64,000 nt of DNA from Xylogone sp. PMI_703 (GCA_021399445.1 JAJTUQ010000002.1:1736001-1800000); one strand, 5' to 3'. Positions 10,018-22,129 are shown, counted from the first letter of the stretch. Notes: a model not told the origin generated them from the sequence alone. A program made the numbers and translations.

Positions 10018-12955
10018 TATATGTATATATGGACGGATATGGGCAGGCGTTAAAAAAGGGCGGGTTTTGGGCAGCTTGAAATTCTCAACATCAAGTTTTG
10101 GAAAAGGACGGGCATATTCTTTCTAATATATACAACAAAGTTTTTGATATCGCATAGATGCGAGCAGTACCTCTTCTTGCTACAAAAATTCGCTCATAAT
10201 TGGACCAGGCATCAAACCAAGCATCTTTGACGTACACAGTGAATGTGAGTTTCTATTCGCCAGCTCGTACAGGTCCACAATTTGATTGGCTGAGAATTAG
10301 ACGTATCGGGAACGAACCTTATTTGGTCTTGGCAAACCCCCTGGTTCTGACCCGCATTGTGGTACTCCGGTACATCGAGGCCGTGTTCGCCGTGGTTGAC
10401 GTACACAATGAACTACACCTTCGCCGCCGAGCCGCCGTCGAGCTGCCGTGGCCGCGTACAAATACGGTGATTTCTGGGCGGAAGACTTAACTACGTGCAT
10501 ACATCTTGTCTTTATGGTTACTCCGCACTGAGTGCGATTTTCATCTGCTCAGTTGGACCGCACAGATGCGAGCTCGGGGCTCACAATCACCCGCTTTCAA
10601 GCCTTAATTCTCTCGATCATATGAGATATCACAAAATACAAGCTATCTCGAAGACTGCGATATAAAAATTCTGTGACAAGTGACAGCTCGGGAACCTTTT
10701 CTGAGCCCAGAACTATGCGAACTATGTAGCTGCAAAAGCTAGAAAGAAGGATCAAAAGAAGGTCTATGTCTTGCGGTAATGAAGAACTTGAATTCCATGA
10801 TTCTAAACTGTCAATTACAGCACATCCTGCAACTGAATGTTCCACTGAACCTTACTGTCGGATCCCAAGATATCTTACCATTCAGCCTAAAGAGTTGATC
10901 GCATATCTTGAACAATTACCTACCATTATTCTTAATACCAATGTTTTATTGTATGTGACTTTGGATATTTTTGATCTTAAGTGATGTTAGAAAGTTATGA
11001 CTTTTTATAGCAATGTGCGAGCATACTATTGAATTGATTCAGCTATCGAGTTTTTCTAACTGACAATGGGTAAGCTGAGCCGTATATATACGGTGCTAGA
11101 AAGCCCTATATTCGGAGCTGTATTCGCATCACCGAGTGCAGCTTAAGTCCAGCGAATTTTGGCTTACATATCACCGGAGATCTTCGAAGGTCCAGCTCCA
11201 ATAATAGTTCATTAAGCTAAGTGGCTTTTCTATGCTTATCTAGACAATCCTTGTCCCACTAAACTCAGGGATAGATATACTACTTTGGGTTGGTGAGGTC
11301 TAGAACAATTTCTATAGCCCTCAGTCGTAGGTTGCATAATATTCTGAGTATTGTCCTTTTTATTTCATGAAATTTCAAAGCAGCGCATCTAGTGATGTGG
11401 TGCTCTATATTTGGATCACTGAAGAAAGAGTATCGTCTATTTTCTCAGATCCCGGAGAGCTTGCGCCTATTGATACTTCGTAGGGATCAGGAATAATATC
11501 TTATACCTTATGATCAATAGTGCTTCTAGATATATGCACCACTAAACTCTGAATATGGGAAGCATTCTAGTAATATTAGAAAACGCAAGCCACTTTTGTG
11601 ATTGGAAAGAAAAGCTTATTTGAGATGTGTTCGGAAGATGTGTTAACTTGTCAACAGCCGCGCAATATAAATAAAATGCATCTACTAAAGCTATGCAGTG
11701 AAGGTTCTGAAGTCAGAATCAAAAGAAAAAATTTTTTAAAAAAAGAAACAGGCTGCAAAAAAGTTCGGCCCAGTGTCGAAATGCCTACATCTTTATTGAA
11801 AGTGTCGTTGATATTATTCGCCTATCGATCCTCTCCAGAGATGGGTTTGTCCAGACCTAGCTAGCCAACTAGGGCGCCTTCCCATCTCCTTGGAAATTAT
11901 CTTCTTATTCTGGGTTATATGGTTATAGTTGGTAAGATCGAAGCTCTGCAGTACAGCTTAGCGACCTAGTGAGGGTCGCTATAACTGGAAATTCTGCTAA
12001 TATTATTGGCTAGTCAAGGGCATTGATATGGCTTCTTGCTTGGATTGCACTGTATCCGGTCTACATACAAACTTCAGCTATCAAAGGAGATGTCGCTTTC
12101 AATGTACTTCTATTTCATCACACTGACCAAGACAGGTACAATATGTACTTCAAATTTGGAAGAGTGGATCAATCGCCAGGAATTAGCCTAGCTGCATATT
12201 GAATGGAGATTGTCTGAGAACTTGATTCTGGCATTCTCTCAGAGCTTCTGAAGTGCCTTTAGGTTACATTTCAGTAAGTTATATACGGTATGTAAGCGTA
12301 TGCGGACGGCTGCCCTGGCTAAACTAGGAGTGATGTAACTAATGTAGCTATTTAGACATCGCTACCAGAATACATTTGCCTCGCTTCCTTCCAAAGTTTA
12401 CTGATAAAATATACAAAAAGAAAATTAAAAATGTAAATGGGTCAAGGAAGCAAAGTAAAAATAGCAAAACCCCAGCTCTCAGTGCGGGAACTGAGAGCTG
12501 GGTAAAACCGGGCGAACCGATTTTGCGAGTCCCTGAGAGCTTTTGGACTTTACATCGAACTTTCGATGGAGAGGGGCCCCCTCCATTAAGCTATTCGTGC
12601 CCGCTGTCCAAAGATGAAGGATACTAGCTGCTTACTTAATCATGTTTATATGGCTCATGTTGGAAAGAGGAAGGTAGCCCATCAGGCAGGAGAAAGGGTA
12701 GGTACGGCCAGTCCCTTTCTAGAAAGCAATCACGTTGTAATGTGCACGCAAAAGTAGCCAGTAAAGACGCTTCAGATATTTGCATTTGGAAAACTACGCT
12801 ATCCAAGAACTGAATAACCAAATCCTCCAAACCGCTGGGAACCAAACATATACTCATCAATCATCAAATCCTCCATCCAACTTCTCTCTGCTCACCACCG
12901 CATCGACACTGCATCCTCGGATTCGTTACCCCGATGGGGTCTTTTTACTGCTTGC
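10018..12955. other. Long AT-rich intergenic region
   Basis: About 2.9 kb with only short frames, rich in A/T runs, with no recognisable gene. The AT bias and lack of long frames resemble decayed repeat DNA, perhaps altered by repeat-induced point mutation, but no repeat family was identified. A perfect 13-bp stem hairpin lies at 12471-12502. Confidence 0.5.
12471..12502. repeat. Perfect 13-bp inverted repeat (hairpin)
   Basis: CCCAGCTCTCAGT, a six-base loop, then ACTGAGAGCTGGG. The palindrome is exact and sits in otherwise A-rich sequence. It could be a regulator-binding palindrome, a transposon scar or an RNA stem. It lies about 0.5 kb beyond the 3' end of the glutamic peptidase gene. Confidence 0.7.
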
Positions 12956-13771
12956 CTAAACATAGGTGACAGTAACAGAATCACCGTTGTCGGTGACACT
13001 GGTGTATACAGTTCCACCAGATCTGATATCAATGATCTCAGCACCGCTAGCATTTTCAGTCGTGGAAGCTGTCTTGGCTGTGGCACCAGTGAAAGTCACG
13101 GAGCCAAAGTTGACAAGGTTAACTAGAGAACCTCCTTGTTCAAAATCCTCAACAATCCATTCAGCATTTTGGCCTCCGAGACGAGCGGACGACTCAGGGG
13201 CAGTGAGAGATTTGCTGACACGTTGTCCTGTGCTCTGGTTGACAATAACAGCAGTACCAGATGTAGCAGAAGACGAGGTGACAGATACGGTGACAGTGTC
13301 TCCGGCGTTAACATCAAGGCTGAAGTCATAGGCATAGTCCGGGAACCATTCATACCAGGCGTCGTAGGAGACTCTTCCGTTGCTGATGGTGAAATCAACT
13401 CCAGTTTGGAGGATGGCATTTTGATAAGTGTCACCATCAATACCAACCCAAGCTGAGGCAGCATAGGTACCACGGCTGGAACTTCCTGAGGGGACCTTAG
13501 GAGTGGGGACAACGAAGCTGGCTGAGACGGCATTGAATGTTTGGCCAGCTGGTGGTGCGGTTAGGACTGCCCCGGACCAGTTGGTGCTATAAGAAACTTG
13601 AGTCTCGTTTCCGTTGGCTTCAGCGCCTTCAATCTTTTCGTATTGGGGAAGCCTGCTCTTGCGGGCCAGTGCTCTACGAGCTTGACGTTGTTCCAAGGTA
13701 CTTCCGTGAGGAACAGCTAGAGCAGAGGTAGTAAAAAGAACATAGCTGATGAGAGCTGCCGAGAACTTCAT
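12956..13771 (-). CDS. Secreted G1 glutamic peptidase (eqolisin)
   Basis: Acid endopeptidase secreted outside the cell. Intronless, 271 aa. An N-terminal signal peptide (about residues 1-19, ending SALA) is followed by a short basic propeptide (QRQARRALARKSR) and the mature beta-sandwich domain from about residue 58. The catalytic pair of family G1 is present: Gln122 in NAILQTG and Glu204 in NAEWIVEDFE. The WVGIDGDT, SYDAWYEWFPDYAYDF and terminal GDSVTVTYV signatures also match scytalidoglutamic peptidase. The protein contains no cysteine, so the disulfides known in some relatives are absent. It stands alone between long spacers. A TATAAA-like box is about 150 bp upstream. Identification is firm; the natural substrate is unknown. 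Confidence 0.93.
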   Translation of the reverse strand: MKFSAALISYVLFTTSALAVPHGSTLEQRQARRALARKSRLPQYEKIEGAEANGNETQVSYSTNWSGAVLTAPPAGQTFNAVSASFVVPTPKVPSGSSSRGTYAASAWVGIDGDTYQNAILQTGVDFTISNGRVSYDAWYEWFPDYAYDFSLDVNAGDTVTVSVTSSSATSGTAVIVNQSTGQRVSKSLTAPESSARLGGQNAEWIVEDFEQGGSLVNLVNFGSVTFTGATAKTASTTENASGAEIIDIRSGGTVYTSVTDNGDSVTVTYV

Positions 13772-13916
13772 GGTGGATTATTTGAATGTCGAGCGAAGAT
13801 GGATGATATGAACAGATTAATTTTCACTGTATAGGAAAGACGATCTTCTAGAGCACTGAAGAATCTACTGAAGGATGGTGAAGAAAAGGTCGATTCAAGG
13901 AGCGACATCACTTACC

Positions 13917-13922
13917 TTTATA
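13917..13922 (-). promoter_or_regulatory. TATA-like box of the glutamic peptidase gene
   Basis: The minus strand reads TATAAAGG here, about 146-151 bp upstream of the ATG at 13771. The position fits a TATA box with a leader of roughly 100 nt. The call is by motif only. Confidence 0.35.
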
Positions 13923-16571
13923 CTGAACGATGGGGTATACTTGGTGTGCTACGATATTCAGGAGAGCGAAGAGGGTTGAGCTCGATCAAATTGCGTCTTA
14001 TCACGAACATAATGGCACTGAGTGTGAGTATCGGATGGTGCTAGCCAGCATAGGCAGATGGGTAACATTATTCGATATCAGATATATTATTGCAACCAGG
14101 GTTGGAAGGTTACGGCAAGAAATGCCATAGCAGCCCGGCGTTCTCACCATAGGCAAAGTTCAGCCACATTGCCAATCACTGTTTGTGTGAACTTGAAGCT
14201 CGAGTCTTGGCTCCCATTCCGATTTGGAGTTATTATTGTGCAAATGGTACTCGCCATCGGATTCGTAGAGCACCTTCCTAATATGAAGGCTCAATGCTCA
14301 TCAGCGATATGTTCTTAACGCATCGCAACAGGATCAGCGATGACGCTAGCAGACCCATATAACAATCATCAGGTTGCTTGTATTGTATGTCCAATCAACG
14401 TGATGAGAGTGGATATTGAAGCCATGGAAGGAAACGGGGCACTGTGGACATAGCTGCCAGGAAGTCTTTCTAGCCATTCGTGCGCACTCGTGAACAGCGT
14501 CAATCGATCGCAGTGTACTGCCATTGGCAGTCACATAGTCCAAGAGAGGCATCCTTGCCAACACGAAAAGGGCACAGCACGCGATATATCATGGCCGTGG
14601 CGAGCAAATTCAAGAAAGAGCAAGGGGGACAGACGGACACTCTGAAGAGGATTGTAACGTGGCTGCCAGCTGTGGAGCTTATTTGCACAATACTGCTTGG
14701 CGCTGTACGTACAGTACAGTATAAAAATGCACTGGAAACCAAGGTGGGTGCTTCTTGCGACGGTGATGCTGTGGGAAGAAGAGGTTACATTGGTTGTAAT
14801 AATAAGGTGTGATGTCGGGGATTTTGGCCCCGGCACCCGTTGGGTGGGGAGAATCCTCGGCAGCCAGGGGCCCCGACACTGTCTGTGCCTGTGCTGGGCG
14901 CCTGTGTATTTGCCATTGACGTCCCGGAAGCTTATTGCCCCCTTTGTTATGGCTCTCCTCCCCCTCTCTTCTCTCTCTGCATCATATCCGCTGCAGGGAG
15001 TGATTGAGTGCTCGGATGAAATGTTACAGGCTTAGTGGCTTGGCAAATAAGGCTTTGTGCTGTCCTTACCAGCTTGCGCCATTTCCGTCGCGGATATAGC
15101 TTTTAACTTGCAGCGGAGATTTCCTTATTGCAACCCTATTGAATAGCGCAATCTGCTCCTGGCAAAACGTAGAGCAGATCTCCTATTTGGTGTAGCAGCA
15201 CTCTTCCAACTCTCATCTACAATGGATATTTCATAGACATATGCTGGAAAATATCGTAGCTGATGAACCAATTAGGACTGTGGTAAGGGTCCTTTTCCTT
15301 TCGTTTTACATGAATGCATTTCAGAGAGAGACGTTATTGCTTCAATCCAGATCAAAACGCCTAGACGTCAAATTCGACCCAAAGAATTTCTGATGTCTCA
15401 ATAACTCTGATTTCCATGGTCTTCCATTGCTTAAAGTTTCTTGAATCTTGCAATAATTACCTTGCTTCTCCGGAGCCCGCCGACTTGCTCATCTGCATGG
15501 ACGGAGTTGCCTCGTGCGGAAGGTGCGATATACCTGACCTGTATGAGCCGTGGAATACCGCAGTTTAGGTGCTGATGCGAAAGTGTAAGCTGGCATGTGC
15601 GGGAGCTATGATCTGTAGGACTTTTCATCCAAAAGTCTGGACCCGCATAGTCCATTCTGATCCTGGTATCGTCTGAACTTGCATTCCGCCTGGCATCAGG
15701 CACAAGGGAATATGCAACTGTTCGTTCTTCGTACCTTCTATTACGTGCTACTACTATTTCTTTACTGTGCCGCTGAGTAGGAACTCCGGCATTCCGGGTC
15801 TTCTTTGGGACCTGCTGTAACCAAGTTGTTGCTTTCATGTCTATTTAGATATTCTTGTTGTGTTTGTAAATAACCTTGAGAATTTATAGACTAGGGTTCT
15901 GTATTAGGTAAGTACAGTTGACCTCAAGAGTTTGGACGAAAGGATCTCGGTATAGGGGTGAACGCTGTGGCCTTGCATTGACTAACCACGCTGATTATTT
16001 GAAGACTATGTATGTCTGCGTTTACCTTTTAGGAAAGTAGCAGCAAGTGATACATCTCTGTACCGAATCGTATGGATTCGTCTTGGATCACTCGAATGTT
16101 GTATGGTGGTACAAGTAATGCATCATATAAAGATAGCTACAGAATTGATACGTCGTATTAATTGACTAAGATGCCTAGATTCCTATAAACAACTCAAAAT
16201 TTCGTATTTGTACTGTAGATGGAAGGTGAATTCGTTTGTTATTCGTGCCTTCCTTTCCTGGAGATGGCGATTTTATGTCTAAATCTTACATAGATATGGT
16301 GTTATATGGCAGGATTCTTGCATCTCTCGGGCGTATCCCTCTTAGTGGCAGTAAGATATTGCTATAGTGGAACCAGATCATGAAGATGGTATCCAAGTAA
16401 ATTCTGACCTTGAATATTTACGATTATTTACATTCTAGTTGCCTTTCCATACAAATATATATGTGTGAACCCGATATTTCCCTAGCCTACCCAGCAAAAA
16501 TTTCAGCCCTTAAATAATGATTCCATACCTACATTGAAGCGACAGATAATTCCTAGACACTCTCTTGTTGT
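13923..16571. other. Long intergenic region
   Basis: About 2.6 kb without a supportable gene. A 135-codon minus-strand frame at 15431-15838 starts with ATG but has no recognisable domain. The segment from about 15.8 to 16.5 kb is strongly AT-rich. Confidence 0.45.
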
Positions 16572-18621
16572 TCATAAATGCGTTTTTGGACTACCATGAA
16601 CTCCGTTTACACCATTCACGGTCTTAGGAGACAGCACGAATCCAGAAAAGAAATCTCCAATAGCACTGTGATCTTCAAGAGCTGTGATCATAGAGACGTC
16701 TAGTTTTCATTAGCATCACATTCACTTGGTTTTGAAGTTCTCGGCAAACTTACATGAATCAGGTCTTACAATAGCCACTGCTCCTTCGTTAGGGTCGATC
16801 CCATACAGTTCGTAAGCGTGACCGTGGCCTTCGTTATAATGCTCGTCATCGACATAAACTTTGTGAAGGTCTGTATTACGCTTTAGTATACCTTTAACTC
16901 AAATTAAGAGATGGAAGAAGAGAAACATACCGGTTGCTTTCCATGGTCCATTAATTGGCGTGAAAAATTTTGGTATCTGCTCTTGCTCGACCGCCAGACG
17001 TTTGCCTGAGAGAACCACAATGGGTTCAATAAAACTATCTATATCAGACCCTGGCGAAGTGTATTTCCTAACTGGGCCATTCTCTGAATCCAAATAATTG
17101 GCAAGCTAAGATTGTGTTAATTGGAAATGCGTGTACGAATATGAGAAATCAAAATACCTCTTCTAGCCTCTTGGCCGAGGCAGGAACATTGATGTCGCCT
17201 GCGAATATGACCAATCTCCACCGCCCATCAGAAGGAAGGGCCTTAACTAGGTGCATAGCCCGGACGTCGCAAAATCTCACAACCTGGGCACTTGGAAATC
17301 TCATCCCAACGGTGAGATTCTTGGCTAAATGCTGCTTGCTGCTCTGCGTAGCGGTTATTTGAGACTCTTGATATGTAGAAGTGATGCCAGCTGTATATCT
17401 CCCTGACTTCTTAAACTGCTCACTGAAATACTCTTCTGTAACGCCATTCTGTCCGACCTTTGCTTGGAACAATTTGATGAAAGAACGGTCAAAGTTGACT
17501 AGATTAGTAGCAACGAGACTACGCTCTAGATCGTAGGTCTTTAAAATTTCTGGTCCATAGCAATTCTTTAAAATACCAGCTAGCTTCCATCCAATATTAT
17601 AACCATCCTGAAGACTCACGTTCATTCCCTGACCAGCTTTCGGTGAGTGAGTGTGACATGCGTCACCAGTGAGGAAGACTCGGTTGTCTTTGGAGAAGTT
17701 ATCTGCCACTCGTTGACCAATGGAGTAAGCTGACCACCAGAGTGTGCCCGCAAAATCCATTGTGTACGGGCTGAATATTCTCTGTGCTGTTGCATGAAGG
17801 TCCTCTAATGTAACAGACTTCGCAACAGTGCCAGCTGGAAGTTCGATATAGAATCGAGCTAGTGTACCGCCTTCTCGAGGAATAATCATGAGGGTTCCGT
17901 TGTTTGATTTTATTGCAGCTTTCTTTCTGATATCGGGGAAGTTGGTTTGAGGATACACGTCCATTACTCCCCAGACTGAATCACTACTATCCCCGATCAT
18001 CTTGTAACCAAGCGATTTGCGCACTATACTGTGGGCACCATCACATCCCTGGTAATTTCCTTTAGCACATCGCTCAGTGTGAAGAAGTCAGAATATACTC
18101 ACAAGGACATATTTTGCCCTGAATAACTTCTTCTCTCCATTTAGCAGTGTAGTGACAGTTACTGGATAAGCCTCTGGATCCGAAGCAGTATTACTATCCA
18201 CCTGGACGTTTTGAATATCGTATCCATAATCAATCTCCTGACCATTAAATGCCTTCATAGCTTCGATAAGCAAGCCATTGACTCTGGCTTGGTTGAGAAT
18301 AACATGAGGCTGGTGAGATAACCCAGGCGCAGTATCAGCAGTCACACTTGACCTCTTTATGCTGTTCTCCCCAGTCGGGTTCCAGAAAGTTACTTCCCGG
18401 ACATGATATGACTCCCCCAGAAGCTTCTCCACAAGCCCTGAACCGAAAGACTCAAAGATCTCGACTGTCCGGCATTGAACACCATCTGCTTGCCCTATTT
18501 CCATTGGACCAGATCGTCTCTCCAGGATTTTACATGGAATACCACATCTTGCTAGCCACGTCGCGGCACAGAGTCCTGCTGAGCCGCTACCTACTATTAA
18601 AACGTCTGTTTGTTCCGCCAT
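16572..18621 (-). CDS. FAD-dependent aromatic hydroxylase (phenol 2-monooxygenase type), 5 exons
   Basis: NAD(P)H-dependent flavoprotein that hydroxylates a phenolic ring. Exons on the minus strand are 18621-18103, 18048-17158, 17105-16931, 16870-16754 and 16699-16572 (609 aa), all with GT..AG introns and consistent phases. The Rossmann FAD motif VLIVGSGSAG is at residues 8-17. The first intron joins AKYVL to GCDGAHS, the conserved DG motif near residue 175. The second FAD-binding motif is LTGDACHTHSP near 301. The C-terminal thioredoxin-like extension typical of phenol hydroxylase follows, with DGRWRLVIFAGD and a final PDSYVSMI. The length matches the fungal phenol 2-monooxygenase / 3-hydroxybenzoate hydroxylase family. 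The ATG at 18621 opens MAEQTDVLIVG. No peroxisomal tag is evident. The substrate is unknown. With the FAH-family and cupin genes it could form a loose aromatic catabolic set. Confidence 0.9.
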
Positions 18622-19526
18622 AGTGGGGGATGAAAGGAGTGTATAGAAGAAGGGCAACTGGCAGCTAGAAAGGACAGGGAGGATCAATTAAGGAAGTGCG
18701 GGGTGCTAGGTGAGAATTATATGAAATAAATTAGACTAGTGTACCTCTGTACGTTAGGGAAGATATACGTGGGGTTCGGAACACATTAAGTACCGCATCT
18801 TTCAACCGCGATCCGCTACACCAAGCCCACGAGAATGGGAATTCTCCAAGCTCGGAAGCAGATCATTCTACAGCTCAGGTTGCACTGCCTGGGTAGTATT
18901 GCGGGGGTTGATCCGCGGAACGGATCTGCTGTTCATTGGCTCAATGCCATCCGAAAACTCGGAACCACTCCAAGAAATTGGAGAACCAAATTTCGGGAAG
19001 ACTCTCTCCACGTCACGAGAAACGATTCCAAGCATTTTTACGGTATTAGTTAATCAGCCGAATCGGATACAATGCCAGTTGATGCCTGAATTATAGGCCA
19101 GAGCCCGGCAAAGGGATTTCCCAGGTTTGGACGTGATACTCTGAAAGGTGGGGGCGTAGAATTGCTTCCGTCTCATCGTACGACTTGACTTTATTGAAGT
19201 GTTGCAGTTGTCTCTACGAGAGTACCTTGATGGCTAGTATTGACAATGACGTCGACTTGACAGTCTCTATCAGGGGAGCTCCAATGGCAGAGGATTGTGT
19301 CTTCAATACGCAGGTTCCAAACTCATCAACTTCAAAAATGCAATATTTACATATTCAATTAACAATATTAAGCTCTGTACGCTGCTTCCAGTCATTACCA
19401 GAGGTATAACTAAATCAAACTAGACCTGTTCCGAACCTACCAAAATGAAACTCCTCGCTTCCAAACTTTTTAAGACCAGTGCGGTTACAGGCGCTCATGT
19501 ACTACAGTAGAAAATGGTCATCAGAT
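18622..19526. other. Intergenic, promoter of the FAD hydroxylase
   Basis: About 0.9 kb between the hydroxylase start and the lipase stop. No gene was recognised; the short plus-strand frames lack motifs. Confidence 0.5.
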
Positions 19527-20774
19527 TCATCGAAGGTCTTCCATCGAGACATTATATCTTTCTCTCCCCCAATCAAACGGGTCTCCACCCTTTATACAAA
19601 GCCCCAAACGCCAAAAATAATCTCTGTGGGCGAACAGAAGTTGCCAGATCTTATATCGAGCTGGAATAGGGATCCCCCATCTCTTTCTCAACTCGATCTT
19701 CTCGTTGACAACCCATTCATCATCATCGCTATGTCGTGCCTCGACCAGGGTCTCAGCATCATATGCGGCTGCATCATCAAGGAAGCCAAGTTCTTCCATG
19801 AAGTGCATCCATCCGCCTCCAGCCTCTGCACCTGCTATGCAATCAGGATCTTCATCTCCAACGCATAGATGAAGATCATTAGTTGAAGGCTGAAGAGATC
19901 CCTTCGAGATATATACTTCTCCGGCATGAGGCCTAAAACCCCATTCATGGAGAGGCAGAAGAGGAACAGGATCATCCACATGAGTAACTCGTCTGTATCT
20001 ACCAGCTTCGTCTAGCACCACACCTGGAGTAGATGCGGCCCGAGTGATGTTAAACACAGCATCAATATAGTTTCTTAAGCCTGCATTACCCAGCTTTGGC
20101 TCACCAAAAGTGGTGACAATAGGGTTCCAGCCTTGCAATTCAAATTCCAGTCCCGCGAGTGCAGCAACTGCGCCGCCGAGAGAGTGACCTACGAGATGGA
20201 GCTCAAAACCTGGGTGCGTTTTCCGAATCTTCTTCAGAGTTGGCACAATAAAGTCACGAGTGTTTCGCCAAGAGGTCCAGAACCCCATATGTACGGTACA
20301 ATTAGTGCATTTTGGTTGTTCCTTCTTTTCCTTGGTAGTTTCATCACCATCTCCATCCTCGGGATCACCTGGATATGGAACGTACTCCTGGGGAATGGTG
20401 CTGAGATCAGCAATCGTATTGGCAATGCTGTATGTCCCTCTGAATGCGACAATGATTCTTCGCCTTCTATGGTCCATCGCCATATAACCACAGCTATCGC
20501 TCATCAGAGGCCCCGTGTTGAACGAGTCAATGAGCTCAAAGTCCGGAAACTCATCGCAGCGGCTTGCACAAACGAAGGGCTTGTAGATGCCGGTTGTCCC
20601 AACGCAGTAAGAAATATCGACAATACGAGAAAGCTCTTCGAGAGAAGCGAACAGTTGAGGGGAAATGTGGTCGTTGTTCGAAACGAGAGACGGGGAGAAG
20701 ACTTTCTGCAGAGGAGCGCTAGGAAATGCGAGCACGCTTGTGAATAGCGAAAAGCAGATGCCTGGAAGCCGCAT
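19527..20774 (-). CDS. Secreted class 3 lipase
   Basis: Triacylglycerol lipase or related esterase of the alpha/beta-hydrolase fold, probably secreted. Intronless, 415 aa. A signal peptide covers about residues 1-16 (ending SVLAF). The nucleophile elbow is HLVGHSLGG with Ser198. The acidic residue is in THVDDPVP (Asp268). The catalytic His is probably within GWMHFMEELGF, but the exact residue is uncertain. The oxyanion region YMAMDH....IVAFRGT at about 97-114 fits lipase class 3. An acidic insert (PEDGDGDETTKEKKEQP, about 138-154) and paired cysteines (CTNC, CVG..DPDC) suggest lineage-specific loops and disulfides. The C-terminal extension after residue 340 is acidic then basic with no known domain. 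Confidence 0.9.
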   Translation of the reverse strand: MRLPGICFSLFTSVLAFPSAPLQKVFSPSLVSNNDHISPQLFASLEELSRIVDISYCVGTTGIYKPFVCASRCDEFPDFELIDSFNTGPLMSDSCGYMAMDHRRRRIIVAFRGTYSIANTIADLSTIPQEYVPYPGDPEDGDGDETTKEKKEQPKCTNCTVHMGFWTSWRNTRDFIVPTLKKIRKTHPGFELHLVGHSLGGAVAALAGLEFELQGWNPIVTTFGEPKLGNAGLRNYIDAVFNITRAASTPGVVLDEAGRYRRVTHVDDPVPLLPLHEWGFRPHAGEVYISKGSLQPSTNDLHLCVGDEDPDCIAGAEAGGGWMHFMEELGFLDDAAAYDAETLVEARHSDDDEWVVNEKIELRKRWGIPIPARYKIWQLLFAHRDYFWRLGLCIKGGDPFDWGRERYNVSMEDLR

Positions 20775-21376
20775 CTTGAGGTAGTCGCCTTACATATTTG
20801 AGGGAGAGAAACTGCTTCGTGCAAAGGTGATTTTCTTTATATTCAACAATGGCGGAGCAGCTGACGGATGTTCTTATGCGGTGGTGGTCTCAGGCCAATC
20901 AAGTGACGTCGGCACACCTATTTCGGTTCTGATGGCGCCAAGACGTTGGGGAAGCCCTGCAGTTTTGAGCCTTGAATATATGGCCTCAATGTCTACAGTT
21001 TCCCAGCCCCCCTTTTTGCGTACCGTACGTCTGGCTGCGGCTCGTACCAGGCCGGATGAAGCCTAGAGGACCCGCCCCTCCAATTATGGCGGTGAGCAGA
21101 CTCACGCCCGTTGCATTACACCTATCACCTATCAACCACACTTAGTTTACCTCAGTAATGCACAGAGAGCTGCATTTCTCTATACAGCCTCACCTATTCA
21201 CCTAGCGATCGCATTCTCTACACTGAGAATTGGTGATTGCGTTCAATTGCGCATAGTGAGCCAATTCCAAATTTGTCAGTATCTATTTGACTCGGGCAAA
21301 ATACTGAAAATCCAAGGTCGCATAAAATTGTATCGCTTTTTAGTACGAAAGGACAATTTCCATAAGCATAAGCAAG
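20775..21376. other. Divergent intergenic region
   Basis: About 0.6 kb between the divergently transcribed lipase and the single-TM protein gene. It presumably holds both promoters. No other feature was seen. Confidence 0.5.
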
Positions 21377-22129
21377 ATGGGTTGGTTCGACGGCAAGTCA
21401 GAAGTTGGGAGCACCCATTCGCACCATCATCATCGTCACAATAGCACTGGAAGCATTCACAGAGAGAAGCGCCGTAGTACCTCTGCCTCTGTCATCTTTC
21501 CATCCTCGGGCGACAAACATCGCAGTCGCTCCAGCTCCGCGATCTATGGAACTGGAGACAAGCACACGAAATCGACTTCAAGCTTCTTTGGCTTAGGAGC
21601 AGGCAATAACGCCAGTAGATCTAGCTTCTTCAGTATGTTGAATTCTCATTAATTGCTTTATCTGAGTTCATTCTAAATCGTCCAATTCCATTGTGGGAAG
21701 CTGGATTCAAAGTGGCAACGCAAGCTTCAAGACGAGACACCTCAAGAAGACGATTCCTAATACCCTCCTCTAGGTAAATCCTCATCCTACTACAAGCGCT
21801 CGCCGCGCAATGGCTATATCAAAAAGCTCTATGCGCAGCTGCAGCACCTCCTGCGCAAGCTATTGCGTTATCTCAAGAAACACCCCTTCCGAGTCTTCAT
21901 GCTCGTCATCGTGCCCCTCATCACTGGCGGCGCACTGACTGCGATGCTTGCGCGATTTGGACTCCGCCTTCCTCCGAGCATTGAGCGCGCGCTGGGTGGT
22001 AAACCGCCTTCGCGCCGTACTACGACTATCGGCCACGACCGCAATGGCAATTTGCGGTTCGAGAGGAGTGGAGGCTCCATGGAGACCGTTGTTAGTGGGG
22101 TGGTGAATGTTGCGAAGGCGTTCGTGTGA
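21377..22129 (+). CDS. Conserved-looking single-TM protein of unknown function
   Basis: Two exons, 21377-21632 and 21774-22129, giving 203 aa. The splice (FFS | KSSSYYKRSPRNGYIKKLY) restores one frame with canonical sites. The N terminus is hydrophilic, rich in Ser and Lys, with a histidine cluster (HSHHHHRH, about residues 15-22). A basic amphipathic stretch (YIKKLYAQLQHLLRKLLRYLKKH) leads into one hydrophobic segment (FRVFMLVIVPLITGGALTAML), probably a transmembrane helix near residues 123-145. The C-terminal tail is basic. I do not recognise a named family. The layout suggests a tail-in or membrane-anchored protein with a Ser-rich cytosolic head. The start MGWFDGKSE is the first ATG in frame. 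Confidence 0.75.

Noticed and set aside
13123..13533. 136-codon minus-strand frame inside the peptidase gene
   Set aside because: Alternative frame of the glutamic peptidase, whose true frame has the catalytic motifs.
15431..15838. 135-codon minus-strand frame starting with ATG
   Set aside because: No domain, no splice partner and no codon or motif signal beyond length; kept only as a note in the spacer.
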